From Oscillospiraceae bacterium (lineage in GTDB: Bacteria > Bacillota > Clostridia > Oscillospirales > CAG-272): DNA of 64,000 bases. The DNA lies in NCBI GenBank assembly GCA_015063845.1, contig SVTJ01000006.1:45917-109916 (forward strand), in the 5' to 3' direction. Both the position numbers and the translations under genes were made by a program. Positions within the stretch are counted from its first letter, which is position 1. Each line of letters opens with the position of its first letter. A model generated the notes under the pieces. The model saw only the letters and a program-made list of their open reading frames with translations, did no database searches and was not told the origin of the DNA. Shown piece by piece: positions 36,678-44,003 of the stretch.

Positions 36678-37895
36678 ATGGCTAAAAAGGGTAAGACAAA
36701 AAAGTGGATGAGATTCCGCCATAGAGTTGTTAGGAATATAGCCTGGGCGATACTGACACCGTATTCCCGTATCAAATACGGTATACGCGTAGAGCGTTTT
36801 CGCGATCAGGAAAAAAGGCCTTATCTTATACTTATGAATCACCAAACTCCGTTCGATCAGTTCTTCGTCGGCATGGCGTTCAAGGGTCCAATATATTATC
36901 TTGCGACCGAGGATATATTCTCCAACGGATTTATTTCATCGCTTATCAAATATCTTGTCGCACCTATCCCGATAAAAAAGCAAACGGCGGACGTTAAGGC
37001 GATAATGAACTGTTTGCGTGTTGCAAAAGAGGGCGGAACCATAGCACTTGCACCCGAGGGAAACCGCACGTACAGCGGACGCACTGAGTATATGAGCTCC
37101 GCTATTGCTCCGCTTGCAAAAAGGATTAAAGTGCCGATAGCGCTCTTTAGAATAGAGGGCGGATACGGCGTTCAGCCTCGTTGGAGCGATGTTATCCGTA
37201 AAGGTAAAATGAGAGGCTACGTGTCCCGCGTGATATATCCCGAGGAATACGCTTCGATTTCGGATGATGAGCTTTTTGATATCATAGAGAAAGGTCTTTA
37301 CGTAGACGAAGCGGTAAATAACGGAGAATATAAGCACAAAAAGTGTGCCGAATATCTCGAAAGAGCGGTATACGTATGTCCGTTTTGCGGACTTTCCGAG
37401 TTTGAAAGTAACGGCGACGTTGTGAAATGCAAGCGCTGTGACCGCAGCATACGCTATCTTTCAACAAAGGAGATAGAGGGGATCAACTGTGAATTTCCTT
37501 ATCGCTTTGTGGCTGATTGGTATGATGCGCAAGAAGATTTTATCAACGCGCTTGATGTGCGTGAATACACGAATGAGCCTATGTATCGTGAAGCTGCGGA
37601 TATATACGATGTAGTGCCGTGCGTTAAGAAGCAGCTGATAGGAGAGGGCGTGGAACTCTCGCTATACGGCGATAGGATAGAGATAAATAATGGTGGAGAT
37701 ACGTTGGTTTGTACGTTTGACCAGACGCAAGCCGTGACGGTGCTCGGACGTAATAAGCTTAATATATATCATGATAAGAATATATATCAGATAAAGGGCG
37801 GAAAACGTTTTAACGCGCTTAAATACGTACATATTTACCACAGATATAAAAACATTGTAAGAGGAGACGAAAATGGGAAGTTTTTGGGATTATGA
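36678..37895 (+). CDS. PlsC-like acyltransferase with C-terminal zinc ribbon
   Basis: A 405-residue protein. The first ~220 residues are a 1-acylglycerol-3-phosphate acyltransferase domain: catalytic LMNHQTPFDQF (HX4D) near 55 and LAPEGNRTYSG near 125. Near residue 235 comes a zinc ribbon, CPFCGLSEFES...VKCKRCDR (two CxxC pairs), and then about 150 residues of unknown function. Ordinary PlsC proteins stop at about 240, so this is a fusion; the target acceptor may not be lysophosphatidate. The ATG at 36678 has GGGAGA; an earlier in-frame ATG (36666) does not. Overlaps the next gene by 23 bp. Confidence 0.8.
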   Translation: MAKKGKTKKWMRFRHRVVRNIAWAILTPYSRIKYGIRVERFRDQEKRPYLILMNHQTPFDQFFVGMAFKGPIYYLATEDIFSNGFISSLIKYLVAPIPIKKQTADVKAIMNCLRVAKEGGTIALAPEGNRTYSGRTEYMSSAIAPLAKRIKVPIALFRIEGGYGVQPRWSDVIRKGKMRGYVSRVIYPEEYASISDDELFDIIEKGLYVDEAVNNGEYKHKKCAEYLERAVYVCPFCGLSEFESNGDVVKCKRCDRSIRYLSTKEIEGINCEFPYRFVADWYDAQEDFINALDVREYTNEPMYREAADIYDVVPCVKKQLIGEGVELSLYGDRIEINNGGDTLVCTFDQTQAVTVLGRNKLNIYHDKNIYQIKGGKRFNALKYVHIYHRYKNIVRGDENGKFLGL

Positions 37896-39258
37896 TGTAT
37901 GGGGATTGATACTTCTCCTTGGTGCTTTGCTTGGAAGCCTATTGATAGCTAACGTGATCAAAAAGGGAATACCCATCCTTCGTGATTCGCTCATTCCTAC
38001 GTCGGTCATAGGTGGACTCCTTTTGCTCGTTGTATCGGCGATATATAAGGGTATCACGGGAGACGTAATGTTTGATACCGAGGTGTTCAACAAAAACGGT
38101 ATGAACACTCTCGAGATAATAACATATCATATGCTTGCTCTTGGCTTTATCGCATCCGCGTTCAAAACAACGGGCGGAAAGCTTACCAAACAGAGAACGT
38201 CGGAAATTTTTAATACGGGCGTAACGACGGTCGCTACGTATTTGATACAAGCTATAGTTGGATTTGGAATAACAATGATAGCTGCTCTTATAATGGTCGA
38301 TTTCTTTCCTGCGGCGGGAGTTTTGCTTCCGTTCGGATACGGTCAGGGAACGGGACAGGCTCTCAATTACGGTACTATTTACGAAACTGAATTCGGCTTT
38401 GACGGCGGTAAGAGCTTCGGACTTACCATTGCGGCACTTGGATTTTTGTCTGCGAGCATCGGAGGAGTTATCCATTTGAATATAATGAAAAAACGCGGAA
38501 AGCTTAAGATGTCCAGCCGAACTGACGGAAGTCTTCACACCGAGGAGGTGCACTCCGACGATGAGATACCGATGCAAGAGAGCATCGATAAGATGACCGT
38601 ACAGATAGCGCTGATAGTAGTTGCATACATAGCGGCTTATTTCCTTATGTTCGTTCTCGGTGAGCTTTTGCCCGGAATGAGATCTGTTATCTACGGCTTC
38701 AACTTCTTGCTTGGTGTTCTCACGGCAACGCTTATAAAGGTATTTTTGAACTTCCTTCACAAGAAGAACGTGGTCAAGAAAAAGTATACCAATAACTTCC
38801 TCATGACACGCGCGAGCAACTTCTTCTTTGATATTATGGTGGTTGCGGGTATTGCCGCGATAAGACTTGATATTCTTGAGGATTATTGGGGAATAATGCT
38901 CATACTCGGTGTTGCGGGTGCCGTTATAACGTATGCGTATAATCGCTTGGTTGCGAAAACTCTCTTTGGAGACTACGTTGAGGAGCAGTTCCTTGCAATG
39001 TACGGTATGCTGACGGGAACAGCAAGTACGGGAATCATTCTTCTTCGCGAGGTTGACGTAGACTTTAAGACTCCCACATCCGATAATCTGGTATATCAGA
39101 ATTTTCCCGCAATAGCTTTCGGATTTCCAATGATGTTCTTGGCAACGCTTGCTCCCGATAAACCTATTCTGACGTTTATAATATTCATTTTATTCTTTGC
39201 GGTTATGAACGTAATACTGTTCAGAAATCAAATATTTAAAAGAAAAAATAAAAAATGA
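37873..39258 (+). CDS. gltS: Sodium/glutamate symporter family protein
   Basis: A 461-residue membrane protein with about eleven hydrophobic segments. The two inverted halves of GltS are visible, the first with LLPFGYGQGTGQALNYGTIYE near 150 and the second with LAMYGMLTGTASTGIILLREVD near 375, the paired Gly/Ser-rich reentrant loops of the fold. It starts inside the acyltransferase gene with AGAGGAGA upstream. Substrate glutamate is inferred from the family; related proteins carry other acidic solutes. Terminator follows. Confidence 0.85.
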   Translation: MGSFWDYDVWGLILLLGALLGSLLIANVIKKGIPILRDSLIPTSVIGGLLLLVVSAIYKGITGDVMFDTEVFNKNGMNTLEIITYHMLALGFIASAFKTTGGKLTKQRTSEIFNTGVTTVATYLIQAIVGFGITMIAALIMVDFFPAAGVLLPFGYGQGTGQALNYGTIYETEFGFDGGKSFGLTIAALGFLSASIGGVIHLNIMKKRGKLKMSSRTDGSLHTEEVHSDDEIPMQESIDKMTVQIALIVVAYIAAYFLMFVLGELLPGMRSVIYGFNFLLGVLTATLIKVFLNFLHKKNVVKKKYTNNFLMTRASNFFFDIMVVAGIAAIRLDILEDYWGIMLILGVAGAVITYAYNRLVAKTLFGDYVEEQFLAMYGMLTGTASTGIILLREVDVDFKTPTSDNLVYQNFPAIAFGFPMMFLATLAPDKPILTFIIFILFFAVMNVILFRNQIFKRKNKK

Positions 39259-39263
39259 TATTT

Positions 39264-39297
39264 CAAGGAGCTGACTGTGTCAGCTCCTTGTTCTTTT
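39264..39297 (+). terminator. Terminator after gltS
   Basis: CAAGGAGCTGAC and GTCAGCTCCTTG form a perfect 12-bp stem with a three-base loop, followed by TTCTTTTGTT. Confidence 0.85.
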
Positions 39298-39330
39298 GTT
39301 CGATATTTTTATTAAATCTTGGGTAAGCTA

Positions 39331-39360
39331 TTGACAGTGTATTTGCGCGTATGATATAAT
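39331..39360 (+). promoter_or_regulatory. Promoter of the DUF2156/GNAT/radC group
   Basis: TTGACA (39331-39336), 18-bp spacer, TATAAT (39355-39360) with TGA in front. Confidence 0.8.
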
Positions 39361-39392
39361 TCGACTTGTAAAAAAGAATTTGGAAGTGAAGT

Positions 39393-40328
39393 ATGACAGA
39401 AACAAAAGCTTTGACAAAAATAGATTTTACACATATAACGCTTGCGGATAAAGCTCTATATGAGGGATATCTTGCAAATGAACAAAACAGAGGCTGTGAG
39501 TTTTCCTTTGCAAATCTTTATTTGTGGGGACGTCAGCGTTTTGCTGTTGTAGGCGGACATATCGCGCTGTTTTCTCAGTTTGACCGTCGCAGTGTATATC
39601 CGTATCCGATAGGAAACAAAGACAAGAAAGCAGTGCTCGATGCTATTATAGAAGATGCCCGCGCTCGCGATATCCCTTGCAGAATCACAGGGCTTAGCGA
39701 CGAGGCACGAAAAACGGTAGAGCAGCTTTATCCTAATAAATTCCGTTTTCATTGCGACGAGGGCTCATTTGATTACGTGTATTCCATCGACGACCTGGCC
39801 GACCTTGGAGGAAGGAAGTATCACGCAAAGAGAAATCATCTTAACCGTTTTTATGAGACTCACCCGAATTTTACCGTTCAGCCCATTTGCGACGATAACG
39901 TGCCGCTTGTAAAGCGGATGCTTGAAGGGTGGTATAGCACACGTATGGCCGAAAATCCAAATTCGGATTTTCATATGGAGCACGCCGCGCTTGACAAGGC
40001 GCTTCGCGATCACAAGGAGCTTTCGCTGGAAGGTCTTGTGCTTTTTGACGGCGATGAGGTGCTTGCATTCACACTTGCCAGTCGCCTATCTACGGACACC
40101 TTTGATGTGCATTTTGAAAAGGCACGTTCGGACGTTCAAGGCGCATATCCCGCTATAAACCGAGAGTTTGCTAAGTATATAAGAGACAAATATCCCGAAG
40201 TGAAGTTCCTTGACCGTGAGGAGGATATGGGACTTGAAGGCTTAAGAAAAGCAAAGCAGAGCTATTATCCTCATCATATGGTGAAAAAGTATTGGGCTTG
40301 CTTGCTGGAGGACGGATATGATTATTGA
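39393..40328 (+). CDS. DUF2156 (LPG-synthase C-terminal-like) protein
   Basis: A 311-residue soluble protein of the DUF2156 family, which has two GNAT-like folds and resembles the catalytic part of lysylphosphatidylglycerol synthase. YLWGRQRFAVVGGH near 45, KRNHLNRFYETHPNF near 150 and FLDREEDMGLEGLRKAKQSYYPHHMVKKY at the end are the conserved blocks. It lacks any membrane segment, so a lipid substrate is not implied. The gene overlaps a GNAT gene by 11 bp, a pairing that suggests acyl- or aminoacyl-transfer with a shared target. Confidence 0.85.
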   Translation: MTETKALTKIDFTHITLADKALYEGYLANEQNRGCEFSFANLYLWGRQRFAVVGGHIALFSQFDRRSVYPYPIGNKDKKAVLDAIIEDARARDIPCRITGLSDEARKTVEQLYPNKFRFHCDEGSFDYVYSIDDLADLGGRKYHAKRNHLNRFYETHPNFTVQPICDDNVPLVKRMLEGWYSTRMAENPNSDFHMEHAALDKALRDHKELSLEGLVLFDGDEVLAFTLASRLSTDTFDVHFEKARSDVQGAYPAINREFAKYIRDKYPEVKFLDREEDMGLEGLRKAKQSYYPHHMVKKYWACLLEDGYDY

Positions 40329-41079
40329 TGCACCAAGGCGCACAGATATTCCCATGCTTCGCGCTCTTTGGAAGCAGGCTTTTGGCGATGGAGATGAATT
40401 TCTTGATGCTTTTGAGAATACGGCATTTTCGACCGAGCACTGCCGTTGTGTCACGGTGGACGGTGCTATCGTAGCCGCTCTTTACTGGTTCGATTGCAGC
40501 TGCCTTGGGGAGAGGATAGCGTACCTCTATGCCATAGCTACCTCGCGTGAGCATCGCGGAATGGGGCTGTGTACATCACTTATGGACGATACCCATAAGC
40601 ATTTGAAAGAGCTTGGTTATAAGGGATCCGTTTTGGTACCGAGCAGCGAAGCACTTTTTGATTTTTATAAAAAAAGAGGCTACGAGGTGTGTAGCCACAT
40701 AAAAGAATTTTCTTGTCGCCCTTCAAAGGAGAGCGTAGACGTTTTTAGAATAGAGCCAGATGAATACGCGAGGCTCAGGAGAGAGCTTTTGCCGAGAGGC
40801 GGAGTAGTGCAGGAAAATGAAAATCTTAGCTTTTTGCAAGCGCAAGCATCGTTTTATAAAACCGATGATGCTCTACTTGCTGCCCGTATTGACGGACATA
40901 AGCTTATTTGCGCGGAGCTTTTGGGCAACGCCGAAGTAGCACCAGCCGTATTGAAAGCGCTTGGCTGTACCGAGGGAGACTTCCGTACGGTCGGTAACCA
41001 AAGGGCATTTGCTATGTATCATTCAATAGAAAACGAAAGCTTTATCGTTCCCGCTTATTTTGGGCTGGCATTTGATTGA
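40318..41079 (+). CDS. GNAT family acetyltransferase
   Basis: A 253-residue protein. The N-terminal GNAT domain (about 1-135) has the acetyl-CoA motif AIATSREHRGMGLCTSLM (the R/Q-x-x-G-x-G/A loop) near 75 and a typical LVPSSEALFDFYKKRGYEV. The C-terminal ~110 residues (LLAARIDGHKLICAELLG...) are a degenerate second GNAT-like unit. GGAGG lies upstream of the ATG, inside the end of the DUF2156 gene. Substrate unknown. Confidence 0.85.
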   Translation: MIIDAPRRTDIPMLRALWKQAFGDGDEFLDAFENTAFSTEHCRCVTVDGAIVAALYWFDCSCLGERIAYLYAIATSREHRGMGLCTSLMDDTHKHLKELGYKGSVLVPSSEALFDFYKKRGYEVCSHIKEFSCRPSKESVDVFRIEPDEYARLRRELLPRGGVVQENENLSFLQAQASFYKTDDALLAARIDGHKLICAELLGNAEVAPAVLKALGCTEGDFRTVGNQRAFAMYHSIENESFIVPAYFGLAFD

Positions 41080-41107
41080 AAACAAAATTGTGACGTAGGT
41101 GAAATAT

Positions 41108-41782
41108 ATGGATCATTCTGAACATAGACAAAGGATCATGGCGCGATTCGAAAGAGGAGAATATCTTGAGGATCACGAGCTTCTCGAGGTGTTGCTGTTC
41201 TTCTCGCGTCCGAGAGTAAATACAAACGGAATAGCTCACGAGCTTATCGACACCTGCGGCTCGCTCAGAGAGGTCTTTTACTCCGATGATAAACGTCTTA
41301 AGAGCGTAAGCGGAGTGGGACAGCACTCTACAAGGCTGATAAGCATTATCGGTGAGATAATGTATAGATGTAATCTTTCAACTTGTAATACCTCGAAGAT
41401 ATACAATGATGAGGAGGAGAGAAAGAGATATCTTTGCGCACTTTTGGACGGAGCTGACGAAGAGAAGGTATATATGGTGATGTTCAATCGCACCAATCGC
41501 TTTATAGACTGTGTGCAGATAGGAGAGGGCTTGTACGGAGAGAGTGAGATCGGAGTTGCAAGGGCTATTGAAAAGGCAACGCGAGCACAAGCTGCAAGTG
41601 TGATAATAGCGCACAATCATCCCGGCGGAATAGCGGCTGCATCCGCGACGGACGAGGAGACCGCACAAAAATTGAACGTTATCTTTTTAAACTCAGATAT
41701 TGACGTTATCGGACATTACGTGGTTGCGGGAAATAAGTGTACAAGATACGGAGAAAAGAGCAACAAAGCGTTGACGGAATAA
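41108..41782 (+). CDS. radC: RadC family JAB-domain protein
   Basis: A 224-residue protein: an N-terminal helix-hairpin-helix (about 5-70, LEDHELLEVLLFFSRP) and a C-terminal JAB/MPN metallopeptidase-like domain with the motif IIAHNHPGG near 180, followed by ASATDEETAQKL. RadC proteins were once linked to DNA repair, but their biochemical role is unsettled. ATG at 41108 chosen because AGGTG lies seven bases upstream; the GTG three codons earlier is part of that site. Confidence 0.9.
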   Translation: MDHSEHRQRIMARFERGEYLEDHELLEVLLFFSRPRVNTNGIAHELIDTCGSLREVFYSDDKRLKSVSGVGQHSTRLISIIGEIMYRCNLSTCNTSKIYNDEEERKRYLCALLDGADEEKVYMVMFNRTNRFIDCVQIGEGLYGESEIGVARAIEKATRAQAASVIIAHNHPGGIAAASATDEETAQKLNVIFLNSDIDVIGHYVVAGNKCTRYGEKSNKALTE

Positions 41783-41800
41783 ATACATAGAAACAAAAAT

Positions 41801-41832
41801 GGGCGTGTGAAAGCACGCCCATAAATTTATTA
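41801..41832 (+). terminator. Hairpin after radC
   Basis: GGGCGTG and CACGCCC form a 7-bp GC-rich stem over TGAAAG, followed by ATAAATTTATTAT; the T-tract is weak. Confidence 0.6.
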
Positions 41833-41931
41833 TATCACAAGTTTTTCTATTTGTAAAGAAAAATATGTGCAAAATTGCAAGTTTCTAAGTTTTGTACAAA
41901 AAATAATTGTGAAGTTTTCACAATTTGCCTA

Positions 41932-41960
41932 TTGCAAAAGCAAAAAAATTATGCTATAAT
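41932..41960 (+). promoter_or_regulatory. Promoter of the unassigned transcription unit at 42 kb
   Basis: TTGCAA (41932-41937), 17-bp spacer, TATAAT (41955-41960) with TGC in front, the same extended type as most promoters in the window. Confidence 0.8.
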
Positions 41961-41966
41961 AAGGGT

Positions 41967-42420
41967 GAAATAAAGGAGGACGGTCCAATGAGAAATTGAA
42001 CTTTACTTTAACTTCGAAACTTTGAGAAAGGTCATAGATAACACAAAACGATCTGAGTGGTGAGTGAGAAAAATAATAGGTTAGGAGAATGAGACACGGC
42101 GGTGTTACGCTTTATATAGATTGTGAGTGTGTGATATCAGATCGGATGACAGTGGGATCTTTCGGGAGTTGAAAATATTCGCCTTTTGTGAGCAGGAGCG
42201 TACATAAAAAACAAACGGTATTCTCGTTAGAGAAATAGAATTAATGTGTTTTTAGGATGTAGGAAATGTAACAAAGGGTAGACAAAGAAAGAGAGGATAA
42301 CAAAAGATGTTAGATATCAAGAGTGAACAGAAATGACCCTTAACTGTGGGAAAAGAGCTACAGTTAGGGGTCATTTCTAATTTGTGCGAGTGGTCTGCTT
42401 CGGTAGGCTTTTTCTTTTTG
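41967..42420 (+). ncRNA. Unassigned ~450-nt transcription unit: candidate non-coding RNA or decayed gene
   Basis: The 719 bp between radC and metF hold no open frame over 60 codons on either strand. A clear promoter leads to a perfect ribosome binding site (AAAGGAGG) and ATG at 41988, but the frame stops after three codons (M-R-N). The +1 frame then reads EIELYFNFETLRKVIDNTKR before a stop, which hints at a decayed or frameshifted small gene. Downstream, the sequence is purine-rich with many stops and ends in two stacked hairpins (42332-42378 and a UUCG-capped hairpin at 42392-42407) with a T-tract. A transcript is therefore likely; what it does is unknown. Confidence 0.5.
42329..42420 (+). 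terminator. Double hairpin terminator of the 42-kb transcription unit
   Basis: AGAAATGACCCTTAACTGT and ACAGTTAGGGGTCATTTCT are complementary except for one mismatch and form a long stem (42330-42378). It is followed by GTCTGC-TTCG-GTAGGC, a UUCG tetraloop hairpin with two wobble pairs, and TTTTTCTTTTTG. Confidence 0.8.
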
Positions 42421-42440
42421 AGCATAGAAGTAAAAAACTC

Positions 42441-42469
42441 TTGATTTAGAACGACTTGTGTGATATAAT
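42441..42469 (+). promoter_or_regulatory. Promoter of metF-metH genes
   Basis: TTGATT (42441-42446), 17-bp spacer, TATAAT (42464-42469) with TGA in front. The leader is only about 30 nt, so no SAM or cobalamin riboswitch fits. Confidence 0.8.
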
Positions 42470-42501
42470 TTTTTTATAAAAGATAACAGAGGTGTAAAAT
42501 T

Positions 42502-43377
42502 ATGAAGCTTAGCGAAATACTTACACAGGACAAATTATCACTTTCTTTTGAGGTCTTTCCGCCAAAGACGGACACAGCCTTTGAGAGCGTAAAGCATGCT
42601 ACCGAGGAGATAGCAAAGCTTTGTCCGTCATTTATGAGCGTTACGTACGGAGCAGGCGGCGGAACGAGCAAATACACGCTTGATATAGCAAAAAATATAA
42701 AGGCGAATTACGGAGTGCCAACACTTGCGCACCTTACTTGCGTTTCATCGACCAAGCAGACGGTGAGAGAGAAGATAGAGGCAATGAGAGACGCGGGTAT
42801 AGAGAACGTTATGGCTCTGAGAGGCGACCTTACGCCCGAGCTTATGGCGAGCGATAGATCACAGTGGGATTACAGACACGCTATCGATCTTGTTCTCGAG
42901 CTGAAGAGCTGCCGCGCAGACTTTTGCGTGGGAGGCGCGTGTTATCCCGAGATACACCCCGAGAGTGCCACACAAAAAGACGATATAAAATATCTGAAGG
43001 AAAAAGTTGATGCAGGCTGTGATTTTCTGACTACGCAGATGTTTTTTGACAATAATCTGCTGTATAACTTCCTTTATAAGATACGTGAAGCGGGAATAAC
43101 CGTGCCGATAATTCCAGGTATTATGCCCATAACGAACGGAAATCAAATAGACAGAGCGATAAAGCTTTCGGGCTCTTTCGTTCCACAGAGATTTAAGTCG
43201 ATTGTAGATAAATTCGGTTCATCGCCAGACGCTATGAAGCAAGCGGGCATAGCGTACGCCACAGACCAGATAATCGACCTTTTCGCCAACGGCATCAAAA
43301 ACGTGCACGTATACTCTATGAATAAGCCAGACGTAGCACAAGCGATACAAAACAATTTGTCGGATATATTGGGATAA
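42502..43377 (+). CDS. metF: 5,10-methylenetetrahydrofolate reductase
   Basis: A 291-residue TIM-barrel flavoprotein, the normal MetF length, that makes 5-methyltetrahydrofolate for methionine synthase. LSFEVFPPKTDTAF near 14 carries the catalytic Glu, SVTYGAGGGTSKYT near 48 binds FAD, and NVMALRGDLTPE near 95 is diagnostic. DFLTTQMFFDNNLLYNFL near 175 completes the family pattern. First gene of a three-gene methionine unit. Confidence 0.95.
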   Translation: MKLSEILTQDKLSLSFEVFPPKTDTAFESVKHATEEIAKLCPSFMSVTYGAGGGTSKYTLDIAKNIKANYGVPTLAHLTCVSSTKQTVREKIEAMRDAGIENVMALRGDLTPELMASDRSQWDYRHAIDLVLELKSCRADFCVGGACYPEIHPESATQKDDIKYLKEKVDAGCDFLTTQMFFDNNLLYNFLYKIREAGITVPIIPGIMPITNGNQIDRAIKLSGSFVPQRFKSIVDKFGSSPDAMKQAGIAYATDQIIDLFANGIKNVHVYSMNKPDVAQAIQNNLSDILG

Positions 43378-43380
43378 GCG

Positions 43381-44001
43381 ATGAGTATAACTGTTTATAC
43401 TAAAACCTATGATGCTCCCGCGCTTGATCTGCGGGAGATATTACGCTATGCAGGGATAAAAAACGATGCAGGGGCAAGCGATGAGATCTTTATGATGCTT
43501 CGTAGCTGTATCGGCGAGATTGCCGGAAAGCTAACATATAAGGTGTGCTACTGCGAGCTTCCCGTGCGGCAAATCGGATCTGACGTTGAGTTTTCGTTTG
43601 CGCGCATACATTCTGCCTCTCTTGCGAAGAACCTTACGGGGTGTGAGAGTGTTATCTTATTTTCGGCAACTGTCGGCTCGCAGCTTGACAGAGCTATAGC
43701 AAAATATTCAAGCGTATCTCCAACAAAAGCTCTCTTGCTTCAGGCGATAGGGGCTGAACGTATCGAAAGCCTTTGCGAAGCTTTTTGCTCGGACATAAAG
43801 AAAGAAAAGAGGGCGCAGGGATATCAAATGCGCCCAAGATTCAGCGCAGGCTACGGAGATGTCGCGCTTTCGCTGCAAAAAGATATTTTCGCAGTCCTTG
43901 ATTGCCATAAGCGCATAGGACTGACACTTAATGAAAGTATGCTTATGTCGCCGTCAAAATCGGTGACGGCATTTATAGGTATCTCTGCAAATAAGGAGTA
44001 A
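43381..44001 (+). CDS. Stand-alone MetH reactivation-domain protein
   Basis: A 206-residue protein homologous to the C-terminal activation domain of cobalamin-dependent methionine synthase, which binds S-adenosylmethionine to remethylate cob(II)alamin. The conserved RPSAGY-like segment appears as MRPRFSAGYGDVALSLQKDIF near 140-160, with ERIESLCEAFC before it. The next gene is a MetH lacking this domain, so the two proteins together rebuild a full MetH. It starts 3 bp after metF with a poor ribosome binding site, suggesting coupling. Confidence 0.9.
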   Translation: MSITVYTKTYDAPALDLREILRYAGIKNDAGASDEIFMMLRSCIGEIAGKLTYKVCYCELPVRQIGSDVEFSFARIHSASLAKNLTGCESVILFSATVGSQLDRAIAKYSSVSPTKALLLQAIGAERIESLCEAFCSDIKKEKRAQGYQMRPRFSAGYGDVALSLQKDIFAVLDCHKRIGLTLNESMLMSPSKSVTAFIGISANKE

Positions 44002-44003
44002 GT

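Noticed and set aside
42470..42501. SAM or cobalamin riboswitch before metF
   Set aside because: The leader between the -10 box and the ATG is only about 30 nt, too short for either riboswitch.
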